Shown here: positions 32,062-40,763 of the stretch, piece after piece
Position numbering within the stretch: the first letter of the stretch is position 1
Layout: every line of letters starts with the position of its first letter
Assembly: GCA_005787345.1 (NCBI GenBank)
Contig: SYBH01000141.1
Span: 1 to 47,056 of the forward strand
Length of the DNA: 47,056 nt
From: Actinomycetota bacterium
GTDB lineage: Bacteria; Actinomycetota; Acidimicrobiia; Acidimicrobiales; Acidimicrobilacustridaceae
Reading direction: 5' to 3'
Program-made: the position numbers and the translations under genes
Notes under the pieces: generated by a model
The model's database searches: none
What the model saw: the letters and a program-made list of their open reading frames with translations, nothing else
Told to the model about the DNA's origin: nothing

Positions 32062-33777
32062 TCAGCAGCACTTACGTGGGATTGTCGCAAGATGCATATG
32101 TGGTTTCGGATCGATCACGCCTGCAGCTTTCTCAAACGCTAAAAGATCGATCTTCTCTCCCGACAACCAAGTACCCAGCACAGAGACCCCGTCGCTGAGA
32201 TCCATAGGGTCGACCGTGTAGGGATCAACCGACAACTGCACAAAATCGGCGAACTTTCCAACCTCAATCGAACCGATCTCGTGCTTTCGGCCAAGGATGA
32301 ATGCAGCATCGATCGTTTGCGCCCGAAGCGCTTGGTCGAGTGTCACTTTTTGTTCTGGGCCGCGCTCAACTCCTGAGTTGGTTGTGCGGGTCACGCAGGT
32401 CTTGATGTTGGCAAGCGGTGACGGCGGCGTTACCGAACCATCGTTGTGATACGAGGGACGAAGGCCTGCAACGGTCGCGTCCTTCACGCGACACCAAGGC
32501 GCACCATGTTCATGATCAAACACTTGACCATCGAGCAGATCACCCCAGTACTGGAACTGGACTGGGCCCATTGAGGCGTACACACCGAGTGTGGCCGCTC
32601 GAGCGAACTGGTCGGTGCGAGCAGCACCGAGATGCTCAATACGCCAACGATGGTCGGTGCCGAGAAGATTGAACTTCGTAAGCGCTGCTTCATAAGCGTC
32701 GAGCACAACATCGAGCGCGGCATCGCCGTTCACATGAAACGCCATTTGCCACCCTTGCGGCGCGTAGGTATCGAGAATTACATCGAGTTGCTCACGCGTG
32801 TAGTTCATGACTTCGATACCCGGTGTTCCCGGTTTGATCCCAGCCGCTTTCGTCGCCGGTGTATCGAGATACGGGAACGTGAGTGCGACGTTTCCAACCC
32901 ATGGCGAACCATCGGCCCACAACTTGATGCCCTTCTTGGTAAGCATCGATGCTGGAATCTTTGATTCGAACTTCTCGCCGCAGGTTGCATCGGTTGATAC
33001 GTGATAAAGCGAAATGCGCAGCGGGCAACTCGCAATACCCGCCATTGCCTCAAATGCCGGCTTCAGCGAGTCGTTGAATGTCATTTCCGATGTCGACGTA
33101 ATGCCATTTCCCGCCATCAACGAATACCACTGTGCCGCTGAAGCAAGAGGGTTTTTTACGACTTCACCCACCAATGGCATTGCTGCTTCCATCATGGCTG
33201 GAATCTCATAGGCAATACCGTTAAGCGAACCATCGGCATTGCGACCGAACGAACCGCCGACCGGGTCTGCTGGTGGTTTGGCGTCCCAACCCAATTTCTT
33301 GACGGCCGCGGTATTCAAATACACCGCGTGACCAGAGTTATCGGCAACAACGACAGGTCGATCGGGGAAGAACGCATCAAGCGCTTTGGCATCAGGGGCC
33401 TCGCAGCCATGCAACAAGCGGTCAAGGCCGTTGAACAACAACAATTGACCAGCGGGCTGTTCTTTCTGAAGCTTCGAGAAAAGATCTGTGACATCGCTCC
33501 ACTTCGGGTATCCCACATAGGGAGCGATCCAATACGCCGGGGATTGGGTCATGATGCCGCTCAGCACTGGATGCGAATGCGACTCAACAAATCCAGGCAG
33601 CAAGGCCGTATCGCCGAGGTTGACCACTGTGGCATCGGGTAGCGCCTTCTTGCACACATCAACGTCGCCAACTGCTGCAATCGTTCCGTCTGCTCGTACC
33701 GCGACCGCCGTTGCGCGCGGAGCCGCTTCGTTCATCGTGATGACGACCGATGCAGTGAAGATCTGATCCGTACCCAT
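32062..33777 (-). CDS. YtcJ-type amidohydrolase
   Basis: 571 residues from an ATG with AAGGAG upstream. Metal-dependent TIM-barrel hydrolase. PGFVESHSHP (about 63-72) carries the HxH metal ligands, HVNGDAALD has the central His, WRIEHLG the next one, and PSYHNDGSVTPP has the acidic residue in place of the usual S-D-x-P form. The C-terminal segment GSIEVGKFADFVQLS is standard. It is about 110 residues longer than the operon amidohydrolase at 14128 and closer to full-length YtcJ/formamidase-like enzymes. It lies downstream of the lipoprotein gene, separated by a hairpin. The substrate is unknown. Confidence 0.88.
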   Translation of the reverse strand: MGTDQIFTASVVITMNEAAPRATAVAVRADGTIAAVGDVDVCKKALPDATVVNLGDTALLPGFVESHSHPVLSGIMTQSPAYWIAPYVGYPKWSDVTDLFSKLQKEQPAGQLLLFNGLDRLLHGCEAPDAKALDAFFPDRPVVVADNSGHAVYLNTAAVKKLGWDAKPPADPVGGSFGRNADGSLNGIAYEIPAMMEAAMPLVGEVVKNPLASAAQWYSLMAGNGITSTSEMTFNDSLKPAFEAMAGIASCPLRISLYHVSTDATCGEKFESKIPASMLTKKGIKLWADGSPWVGNVALTFPYLDTPATKAAGIKPGTPGIEVMNYTREQLDVILDTYAPQGWQMAFHVNGDAALDVVLDAYEAALTKFNLLGTDHRWRIEHLGAARTDQFARAATLGVYASMGPVQFQYWGDLLDGQVFDHEHGAPWCRVKDATVAGLRPSYHNDGSVTPPSPLANIKTCVTRTTNSGVERGPEQKVTLDQALRAQTIDAAFILGRKHEIGSIEVGKFADFVQLSVDPYTVDPMDLSDGVSVLGTWLSGEKIDLLAFEKAAGVIDPKPHMHLATIPRKCC

Positions 33778-33849
33778 AGTGGCTCCTTGAAAAATGAATT
33801 CGTTCGGCCTGTAGAAAATTTAGAATGGCGTTAGGTGACCCTACGAGCT

Positions 33850-33875
33850 CGTGCCCGGCACCGTGGCCGGGCACG
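33850..33875 (-). terminator. Hairpin after the lipoprotein gene
   Basis: CGTGCCCGGC and GCCGGGCACG form a perfect 10-bp stem with a six-base loop, 38 bases past the lipoprotein stop. There is no T-run on the minus strand, so it may terminate weakly or protect the mRNA end. Confidence 0.5.
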
Positions 33876-33913
33876 AAGAAAATCTGTTGTAACGCAACGG
33901 ATTGGTCGAGTTC

Positions 33914-34474
33914 TCAACCAATACCGAGCGAGATATAGGCCGGATTTTGCGAATCGCTCGCCTGGTAAGGCTTTTTTGTGGAAAGCCCAAAGGCAACAAG
34001 GAGCGACCCGTTCGCACCGGCGACCACGTTGATCGACTCCACATAATCAAGTTGAAGCGGAAGCACAGTCGTGGGAGCGGCAGGGGTCCCGGTCCAGGTT
34101 CCTTCAGCAAGGGTGATGACCAGCGTCGCAGCACCCTGCGTTGCGACAGTTGCACCCGAAGCATCGACCACTGGTCCCGTTGCGTATGCAGCGGTCCAAG
34201 CACCCGTTGCACTACCCAATTTCAGTTGGATGTTGTCGACACATCCTTCCTTCGACGTGGTAATCGAACCTAAAGCTGACGGCGTTCCGGCATTGCCACC
34301 CGAACTGGTCTCAATAGTTCCGGTGAATGGACATGCGGTATCGGTAATCTGATCGCCGCTTGAGACCGTTGTTGAGGTCGTGCTGCTGGAGGATGAATCA
34401 CTCGAGCATGCGGCAATAGGAAGGAAAAGAGCCACTGCTGCTGCGGTGGCGATGACGGTGCGGCGAATCTTCAC
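33914..34474 (-). CDS. Lipoprotein with AMIN-like domain
   Basis: 186 residues from a GTG with AAGGAGA upstream. N-terminus MKIRRTVIATAAAVALF is a signal peptide and LPIAAC is a lipobox (Cys near residue 23), followed by a Ser/Thr-rich linker (about 24-40). The remaining domain, with DNIQLKLG, ATLVITLAEG, LDYVESINVVAGANGSLLVAFGL and PAYISLGIG, resembles the AMIN-like beta-domains of actinobacterial lipoproteins. Likely anchored outside the membrane and binding cell-wall material or another partner. Divergent from the SDR operon. The function is not established. Confidence 0.78.
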   Translation of the reverse strand: MKIRRTVIATAAAVALFLPIAACSSDSSSSSTTSTTVSSGDQITDTACPFTGTIETSSGGNAGTPSALGSITTSKEGCVDNIQLKLGSATGAWTAAYATGPVVDASGATVATQGAATLVITLAEGTWTGTPAAPTTVLPLQLDYVESINVVAGANGSLLVAFGLSTKKPYQASDSQNPAYISLGIG

Positions 34475-34624
34475 GGGTCTCCTTGGAAACAGATGTAGTT
34501 CCCAAAGTAGAACAGACAGCGCAGCTCCAAACCAACCACCGACCTTCGATCGGCGGCTCGGGCCTGTGATTCCCTACACTCCTACCGGCGCTCCCATCCG
34601 AGGAGCCGAGGATCAGGGGGAATC

Positions 34625-35425
34625 ATGGGTCGATTCGACGGCAAGGTTGTCATCGTTACCGGAGCAGCACGCGGGCAGGGCGAGGCCGAAGCTCGGCTCT
34701 TTGCCAGTGAAGGAGCCAAGGTCGTTCTGGCCGACGTGCTTGATACTGAGGGTCAGGCTGTCGCCGCCGACATCGGAGCAAACGCTCTCTACGTCCACCT
34801 CGACGTCAGCAGCGAAGCCGAATGGCAAGCGGCAATTGCTGCGACCAAAACATTCGGTGGCCGTCTTGATGCCCTCGTCAACAACGCCGCAATTATTTGG
34901 CCATCAGCAATTGAGGACACCTCACTTGAGGCCTACATGACAGTGATCAACGTGAATCAAGTTGGTTGCTTCTTGGGCATGAAGACCGCTCAGCCACTTT
35001 TGAAAGAATCCGGCGGCGGTTCCATCGTGAACATTTCATCAATCGATGGAATCGCTTCGAAAAACGGACTGATCTCCTACTCCGCATCAAAGTTTGCCAT
35101 CCGCGGGATGACAAAAACCGCGGCCATGGAGTGGGGTCGGTTTGGAATTCGTGTGAACTCGGTGCACCCCGGCGGCGTCAATACCGTCATGGGAAATCCA
35201 ATCAACGATCCAATCCTCGAAACGATGCCGTATCAGCAACAAGCGATTCAGCGCATCGGCTATCCGAACGAGATTGCTGCGGCAGTCGCATTTCTTGCTA
35301 GTGCGGAAGCCAGCTACATCACAGGCACGGAACTTGTCGTTGACGGAGGCTGGCTGACCGGACGTCTTGAACCCGGCCTTCCCGGCTCAAGCGCAACAAC
35401 TGAAGGATTCGGTTACAACGCATGA
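34625..35425 (+). CDS. SDR of the 3-alpha/20-beta-hydroxysteroid dehydrogenase type
   Basis: 266 residues from an ATG with GGGGGAATC upstream. NAD-dependent oxidoreductase. VTGAARGQGEAEARLF with the Gln in place of Ile is characteristic of the 3-alpha/20-beta-HSD branch; LDVSSEAEWQA, NNAAIIWP, NISSIDG and YSASKFAIRG give the coenzyme and catalytic residues. The steroid link is by family only. It overlaps the thioesterase gene (ATGA) and leads a three-gene operon ending with DUF2237. An extended Gly/Ser-rich tail (PGLPGSSATTEGF) follows the normal end of the fold. Confidence 0.9.
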   Translation: MGRFDGKVVIVTGAARGQGEAEARLFASEGAKVVLADVLDTEGQAVAADIGANALYVHLDVSSEAEWQAAIAATKTFGGRLDALVNNAAIIWPSAIEDTSLEAYMTVINVNQVGCFLGMKTAQPLLKESGGGSIVNISSIDGIASKNGLISYSASKFAIRGMTKTAAMEWGRFGIRVNSVHPGGVNTVMGNPINDPILETMPYQQQAIQRIGYPNEIAAAVAFLASAEASYITGTELVVDGGWLTGRLEPGLPGSSATTEGFGYNA

Positions 35426-36084
35426 CCAATGAAGAACCCGCTCCATTCACTGCGGGTTGGACACTTCAGGACGAGGCGGCCACCGAAACTGTGGCCGCCT
35501 CTACGCGCGCACTCATTACGTCACTTCGTCGCGCAAACGCACCGACTTCATTACTCGAGCGCGCTGCCGCTCTCATTGCTGAAGCCACTGCGTTACTCGA
35601 ACCACATCGCGTCGACGGCCTTCCCATGCAGGGCCGTTTGGGAGACCACGGACCAATAGGGGCTCAGGCCAACAAGCCACGTGTGTTCTTCCCGTGGAGC
35701 CCCATCATCGGACCTCTCAATCCACTTTCGGCCGATATTGATCTCAACGTTGTTGATGGCCGCACGACCGGTCGAGCATTCCTCGGTGCGCAATACAACG
35801 GGCCACCCGGAATGGTCCACGGCGGAATCATCGCCTTGTTGTTCGATGAATTGCTCGGCGCCACCAACGTCTGCAACGGACTCGGCGGGTTCACTGGAAC
35901 CTTGTCGATCCGCTACGAACGCCCAACCTGGATTGAGCGCGAACTCCAGCTTGAAAGTTGGGTCGACCGGGTCGAGGGCCGCAAGGTCTTCACGCTCGGG
36001 ACAATCTCGATCGACGGCGAAGTCACCGCTCGAGCCGAAGGAATTTTCCTCATGACCCAGGGCTGGAAAGCAGAGAACAAGTAA
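35422..36084 (+). CDS. PaaI-type hotdog thioesterase
   Basis: 220 residues, ATG overlapping the SDR stop. Single hotdog domain in the C-terminal two-thirds: GPPGMVHGGIIALLFDELLG (about 130-149) has the HGG and the catalytic-helix Asp/Glu, and TGTLSIRYERPTWI forms the paired strand. The first about 75 residues form a helical extension with LITSLRRANAPTSLLERAAALI, common in actinobacterial members. Probably hydrolyses an acyl-CoA made in this or a neighbouring pathway. It is followed by DUF2237 with a one-base TAATG overlap. Confidence 0.87.
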   Translation: MTNEEPAPFTAGWTLQDEAATETVAASTRALITSLRRANAPTSLLERAAALIAEATALLEPHRVDGLPMQGRLGDHGPIGAQANKPRVFFPWSPIIGPLNPLSADIDLNVVDGRTTGRAFLGAQYNGPPGMVHGGIIALLFDELLGATNVCNGLGGFTGTLSIRYERPTWIERELQLESWVDRVEGRKVFTLGTISIDGEVTARAEGIFLMTQGWKAENK

Positions 36085-36494
36085 TGCACCCCGATAACGC
36101 CGACCGCAATGTCCTTGGTGAAGCGCTTGAACCATGCGGCACTGACCCCATGACCGGATTCCTTCGAGACGGTTGTTGCACCACCGGTCCCGAAGACATC
36201 GGACTGCACACCATTTGTGCAGTCATGACTCCCGAGTTTCTTGAACACCAGCGATCAATCGGTAATGACCTCATCGCGCCGATGCCACAGCACCGATTCC
36301 CTGGTCTCGTTCCCGGTGATCGCTGGTGCGTCACCGCGCGCAACTGGGCCATCGCCTTCAACGACGGCTGCGCTGCGCCGGTTGTTCTTGCTTCAACCAA
36401 TCAGAAAACTCTCGAAGTCATTCCGCTCGAATGGTTACAGCAACTAGCGATCGATGTGCCGCCCGACCTCAGCAGCCTTCTTGATCCCGGCTGA
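36084..36494 (+). CDS. DUF2237 family protein
   Basis: 136 residues; ATG shares one base with the preceding stop. The signature NVLGEALEPCGTDPMTGFLRDGCC, then ICAVMTPEFLE, GNDL, FPGLVPGDRWC and APVVLASTNQKTLEVIPLEWL are those of DUF2237 (read in parts). Three conserved Cys and the FxRDGCC turn suggest a metal- or thiol-dependent role, but no function is established that I know of. It is soluble and without signal peptide. It closes the SDR-thioesterase operon and converges with a small monooxygenase gene after eight bases. Confidence 0.88.
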   Translation: MHPDNADRNVLGEALEPCGTDPMTGFLRDGCCTTGPEDIGLHTICAVMTPEFLEHQRSIGNDLIAPMPQHRFPGLVPGDRWCVTARNWAIAFNDGCAAPVVLASTNQKTLEVIPLEWLQQLAIDVPPDLSSLLDPG

Positions 36495-36502
36495 AGAAAC
36501 TC

Positions 36503-36799
36503 TCAGTCGAGTTCGGAATGAACTGACCCCATCACGGCACCACCGTCGGCCATAAACGGGCCAATCTTTGGGTACAGCGCCGCGAGTGTTTCGCTTCCCA
36601 TGTGCGCATCCATCGAAGACTGATCGGCGTACTGCTCAATCATGTAGATGGTGTCAGCATCGTCACCAGCGACGAGCGTGTAGATCTCGGTACCAGCTTC
36701 GGCGTTAGCAACAGCGAACATGTCAACAAACTGCGCCAGCAGTTCGTCGCGCTGTCCAGGATTTGCCTTCATTGTCGCGATCATCACGCGCTTTGCCAT
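36503..36799 (-). CDS. Antibiotic biosynthesis monooxygenase (ABM) domain protein
   Basis: 98 residues from an ATG with GAGGGGGATCA upstream. Dimeric ferredoxin-like alpha+beta fold: VMIATMKANPGQRDELLAQF, then AVANAEAGTEIYTLVAGDD, MIEQYADQSSMDAHMGSETLAAL. Family members are cofactor-free quinol monooxygenases or stress-related proteins, and many are uncharacterised. It stands alone, converging with DUF2237. A candidate -10 (TTATCGT region) lies about 30 bases upstream of the start. Confidence 0.87.
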   Translation of the reverse strand: MAKRVMIATMKANPGQRDELLAQFVDMFAVANAEAGTEIYTLVAGDDADTIYMIEQYADQSSMDAHMGSETLAALYPKIGPFMADGGAVMGSVHSELD

Positions 36800-36856
36800 T
36801 GATCCCCCTCGGGTTGCGGTCGACGAACGATAACCGGGACAACATGCAGACTGGAA

Positions 36857-38488
36857 TCAGAGAATTCCGTCATCGAGTGAGACCGCTTCGATCTCTTGAT
36901 CCCGAAGTTCCACGTCGTCGTCGGGTGTCCCCGGAGTCGACGGCAGAAATTTGGCCGTGAGAACGGCAGCGCCAAGCAGAATCAGTGCGCAGGTCCAGAC
37001 GCCCACCCTCATTCCTGAGACGTAGGCCTGCTTTGCATTCTCGAGGAGTGAAGTGGCTTCATCGGAGGGCAATGTACTTGCGACTTGTATGGCCTTTCCG
37101 ATCGAGTTCTGCGCGGCCGAAGCCACATCCGCTGGAAGTCCCGAAAGATCTGACAACGATGCCTGATAGCGCCAAGCGAACAAGCTTCCGATGACGGCGA
37201 CACCGAGAGCACCACCGATCTGACGAGTGGTGTCGTTGACCGCTGACCCAACACCGGCACGATCACGAGGAAGTGCACCCATGATGGATTCGGTCGCCGG
37301 CGTCGCCGTGAGAGCGAGTCCCACGCCAAAGATTGCGCGCACCACAACACCGCCGACGTCTGATGCAATGATCGTTTCAATGCCATAACAGAACATCACG
37401 CCCGAGCAAATCAGCAGCCCCAGAATGATCACCTTTGTCGTTCCCCATCGGGCGACATATTTATGTGTTTGCGGACTCGTCACCATGAGCCCGATCGCAA
37501 CTGGTGCTGTCATAACGCCAGCCTTTAGCGGTGAGTATCCAAGAACGAACTGGAAGTACTGCACGATTAAGAATGTCGATCCAAACATTACGAAGTAATT
37601 GATTGTGATTGTCATGCTCGCTGCACTGAAGCGAGGGTTTCGAAAGAAGTTGAGATCAAGCATCGGGTGATCACTTCGAAGTTCCCACCAGGTGAAGACC
37701 CCAAGGAACGCCAATCCAGAGATCACGGCGAAGAGCACTTCGGGACTTGACCAACCTTTTTCCGGGATCTCGATGATTCCGTACAACAAACCAACGAGCG
37801 CCACGATCGAAAGCAGGGCGCCTACCGGATCAAGGCGATGACCTTCATCCGCACTCTTTGAAGGCGGAACAAGAAACCAACCCATAGCAACAGCAATGAC
37901 GCAGATCGGGACATTGATGAGAAAGATTGATCCCCACCAAAAATGATCAAGAAGAAATCCGCCAAATAATGGGCCCGCTGCAACTCCAATGCCCGCAACT
38001 GCCGCCCAAATTCCGATTGCTTTCGATCGTTCTTTTCCTTCGAAGGTGTTGCTCAGAATTGCCAAGGTCGCCGGAAGGATGAGAGCGCCACCGATACCCA
38101 TCAAACCGCGGGCGAAAATAAGTGCGTCCGCGCTATCGGCTTGGCTTGCGAACGCCGAGAATCCACCGAAAATCACGAGCCCAATCATCAATGTGCGATG
38201 ACGGCCCCACTTGTCGCCGATCGCTCCCATTGTGAGGAGTAAACATGCGAACACGATGGTGTAAGAGTCGATCAGCCATTGAAGCTGCGCTTGCGACGCG
38301 CCCACCTCCCGCACGATCGATGGGAGACCCACGTTCATAATCGTGTTATCGATGGACGTAATCGTCACGGCGATGCAGATAGCAATGAGCGTGAACCAGC
38401 GCCGCTGGTGAATTTTTTCGGGCGTCCAACGACTCGGCATGTACTTTGATCTTCCGTTTCCTATTTGTTCGTTCCGGGCGGCAGTCAT
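36857..38488 (-). CDS. MFS drug/organic-compound exporter, DHA2 (14-TM) family
   Basis: 543 residues; the ATG at 38488 overlaps the MarR stop (ATGA), and an internal ATG at 38440 is possible. About 14 hydrophobic segments are visible. TSIDNTIMNVGLPSIVREV is the first-helix motif of DHA2 proteins, LLLTMGAIGDKWGRHRTLM the motif A loop, and GVAAGPLFGGFLLDHFWWGSIFLINVPI the motif C region (read in parts). It probably exports a toxic compound or metabolite by proton antiport. Coupling to the MarR gene suggests induction by its substrate. Confidence 0.93.
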   Translation of the reverse strand: MTAARNEQIGNGRSKYMPSRWTPEKIHQRRWFTLIAICIAVTITSIDNTIMNVGLPSIVREVGASQAQLQWLIDSYTIVFACLLLTMGAIGDKWGRHRTLMIGLVIFGGFSAFASQADSADALIFARGLMGIGGALILPATLAILSNTFEGKERSKAIGIWAAVAGIGVAAGPLFGGFLLDHFWWGSIFLINVPICVIAVAMGWFLVPPSKSADEGHRLDPVGALLSIVALVGLLYGIIEIPEKGWSSPEVLFAVISGLAFLGVFTWWELRSDHPMLDLNFFRNPRFSAASMTITINYFVMFGSTFLIVQYFQFVLGYSPLKAGVMTAPVAIGLMVTSPQTHKYVARWGTTKVIILGLLICSGVMFCYGIETIIASDVGGVVVRAIFGVGLALTATPATESIMGALPRDRAGVGSAVNDTTRQIGGALGVAVIGSLFAWRYQASLSDLSGLPADVASAAQNSIGKAIQVASTLPSDEATSLLENAKQAYVSGMRVGVWTCALILLGAAVLTAKFLPSTPGTPDDDVELRDQEIEAVSLDDGIL

Positions 38489-38919
38489 GGAGCGAGCATC
38501 TGCTCGAAGTTCTTACGGATGACCGCAATCGTTTTCACTGCAGCTTCGATGTCACTAGGACTAATTTCCGCAAACAATTGAGCCGCAAAACTGTCCAATG
38601 CTTTCTGCATATCGCTGCAGATCTCAATTCCCGAGTCGGTGAGTTCCACAAACGTCGCCCGACGATCAGAGGAATCAGGTCGACGCTCCACATAACCGGA
38701 ATCGACTAACCCGTCGACCAGCGCGGTTACCGCGCGGGGCGTGACCGCAAGCCGCTGGGCCAACTCGCTCGAACGCAGACGACCGCATTCGTGAAGGAAC
38801 ATCAGAAGTCGACGGCGCGGCAAGGTCAGATTTCGCCGGCGCAATCCATCGGCTCGGAGCCGATCAAAGAGCGGAGCAAGTTCTGCCAGTTCGCGGATGA
38901 GAGCGGTCGAGGGCTTCAT
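38485..38919 (-). CDS. MarR family transcriptional regulator
   Basis: 144 residues. Winged helix about 35-95: LTLPRRRLLMFLHECGRLRSSELAQRLAVTPRAVTALVDGLVDSGYVERRPDSSDRRATFVELT (read in parts), with the wing DSSDRRA typical of MarR. Terminal helices supply the dimer interface. It is the first gene of an operon with the exporter and very probably represses it. A -10-like TAGGGT ends eight bases before the ATG. The operator itself was not identified with confidence. Confidence 0.93.
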   Translation of the reverse strand: MKPSTALIRELAELAPLFDRLRADGLRRRNLTLPRRRLLMFLHECGRLRSSELAQRLAVTPRAVTALVDGLVDSGYVERRPDSSDRRATFVELTDSGIEICSDMQKALDSFAAQLFAEISPSDIEAAVKTIAVIRKNFEQMLAP

Positions 38920-38927
38920 TAGTAGAG

Positions 38928-38933
38928 ACCCTA
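38928..38933 (-). promoter_or_regulatory. Putative -10 box of the MarR-exporter operon (leaderless)
   Basis: TAGGGT on the minus strand ends eight bases before the ATG at 38919. Short CTAC/GTAG repeats flank it, but I do not call a specific operator. Confidence 0.35.
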
Positions 38934-39029
38934 CACAATGTCAGTAGTACACCATTTCCCTGCTCGGAACCTGCGTTCCCCTGCCTGCACTTGCATCAGA
39001 GTAACGAGGTGACTCATTGGCAATGCCGT

Positions 39030-39035
39030 TAACCT
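39030..39035 (+). promoter_or_regulatory. Possible -10 box of the lipase-like gene
   Basis: TAACCT ends nine bases before the GTG at 39045, which has no ribosome-binding site. Confidence 0.25.
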
Positions 39036-39044
39036 CTCCGCATT

Positions 39045-40682
39045 GTGATCACTACCCACACACTTCACGGTTCAACACCAACTCGCCTTCGAGGTCGCAC
39101 TTCTCGAGCGTTCGCGATCGCTCTTCTCATGTGCGCACTCGTCACGACCGGATGTTCAGTGCTCAACGCATCGGTACCGACCCCCCTTTCTGCCTTTCCC
39201 GCGCCAGCTGGCGTCCCCACAGCAGAACAAACAAACGTCAGTCCATTCCCACTCGCTCAACGTCTAGGAAAATGGAACGGGACCACGTTCACGGCAGTAG
39301 CTCCTGAATCAATCGCTGCAGGCAATGTTGTCGTGATGACACACGGTTGGGCCGCTGGACTGCTCGCGACCTACGAGGCCGCGCAAGCGACATCCGGCGA
39401 CCTGGTGACGATGTGGAATCCCGCATTGGTTGATCCCAAAACCGGGCAACCCTCCATCTCGTTATTTGCAAACCTCGCCACTTCGCTTCAAGCGGCTGAT
39501 CCCTCCGCAACGGTCCTTATGTACAGCTGGGTTGACCAGAGTTCGACCGATATGAGTGTGCTTGCGGCATACGCCCCCGAACGCGCCACCGAGGTGAACG
39601 GTCACCGGATGGCGACCGTGATCAACCAATCACTTCGTTCCGGATTCTCAACGAACGGAGGCAAGATCCACCTCATCGGTCACAGTTTCGGAGCGAATGT
39701 CGCAACGACCGCAGCGTTGGCGCTCGCAACTCCCCCGCGACAACTCACGTTGTTCGATTCACCCGAGGTGAACCTTGCCCGCATCGGTGGGGCGAAAAAT
39801 GACCTTCGGTACAAGCTCACGCGACTCGATATCGGTCGAGGCCCAAATCAAACCTTCGTCGACAACTACATCTCACTCGTGGGCGAGCCCTACGCCGGCT
39901 ACCCCGGACTCGGTCAGGTTGTTGACGTTCATCTGAAACCACCCTCCTCTGACCCCGGAGTCGACAAACATCAATACCCCATCGGGTGGTATGCCAACTC
40001 TGCTTCCACAAAGAGCTCGGGAGTCGGTCTGTGGTGGTCCCCCTTGGTTGGCGCCAATGTCTCTGCGCTGGCAACGACGTGGAACCAAACCTCTTCCGAC
40101 CCCTCAGAGGAACTGGTGCTCGTCGCCCAAGGAGTCGCTCCGTCGCCGACCTACAACTCGTCAGTGACCTATCTCTCAACTGCAATCGCCGACCAAGCCT
40201 CTGGCCCCTCGGTCTCAGCGACTCAAGGCGCTGTTTCGAACATCGTTTTCACAACCGACAAGGATTCGCTGTGGTTGACCTTTGATACGAGAATCGCTGG
40301 CGCACCAACAGACACCTTCCATCTCTTCATCGACGGACGGCTGCGCTCAACCTCCGCACCTCCTACTGAAGGAACCGGATCTGACGGAAGTTTCCTGATC
40401 CTTTACGACATCGGATCAGGTACGCATACCCTTTCTCTTGTTGCGGAGGGTCCAATCAGTGGGTCTGCTGCTTCCCCGAGCGCGTCAGCATCGCTCACGA
40501 ACCTTCGCATCTCGTCAACCACCGACATTCAAAGAAATCTGACCCCGACCCAAAGTAAGGAATTGATCGGCTGGGCAGTCGCACTCATCATCTTTGTGAT
40601 TGTCGTTCTCTTGGCACTGCTGATCTTTCTCATCATCTGGACAGTGAAGAAGGTGCGTCGAAAGTCTTCCTCTCACGAATAA
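39045..40682 (+). CDS. Surface-anchored lipase-like alpha/beta-hydrolase
   Basis: 545 residues from a GTG at 39045. The N-terminus has a basic stretch and a hydrophobic segment ending VTTGC (Cys37), a possible lipobox. The hydrolase domain has VVVMTHGW (oxyanion His100-Gly101), IGHSFGANVA with Ser214, TLFDSPEV with Asp238 and VDKHQYPIGWY with His309: a complete lipase-type triad. A Ser/Thr-rich beta-rich region (about 350-500) follows, then one strong membrane helix near residues 510-535 and a KKVRRK basic tail. I infer an extracytoplasmic esterase held at both ends. Divergent from the MarR operon. Confidence 0.78.
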   Translation: MITTHTLHGSTPTRLRGRTSRAFAIALLMCALVTTGCSVLNASVPTPLSAFPAPAGVPTAEQTNVSPFPLAQRLGKWNGTTFTAVAPESIAAGNVVVMTHGWAAGLLATYEAAQATSGDLVTMWNPALVDPKTGQPSISLFANLATSLQAADPSATVLMYSWVDQSSTDMSVLAAYAPERATEVNGHRMATVINQSLRSGFSTNGGKIHLIGHSFGANVATTAALALATPPRQLTLFDSPEVNLARIGGAKNDLRYKLTRLDIGRGPNQTFVDNYISLVGEPYAGYPGLGQVVDVHLKPPSSDPGVDKHQYPIGWYANSASTKSSGVGLWWSPLVGANVSALATTWNQTSSDPSEELVLVAQGVAPSPTYNSSVTYLSTAIADQASGPSVSATQGAVSNIVFTTDKDSLWLTFDTRIAGAPTDTFHLFIDGRLRSTSAPPTEGTGSDGSFLILYDIGSGTHTLSLVAEGPISGSAASPSASASLTNLRISSTTDIQRNLTPTQSKELIGWAVALIIFVIVVLLALLIFLIIWTVKKVRRKSSSHE

Positions 40683-40763
40683 CGAATTCGTGATGCCGGC
40701 TGATAGTTGGGACCAGCGGTTTCATCGGCGGATTTTCTGACCAGTCGGTACCAGGTGCCAAAA

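Noticed and set aside
38920-38950. MarR operator made of CTAC/GTAG repeats
   Set aside because: Arms are only four bases long and several pairings are possible, so chance is not excluded.
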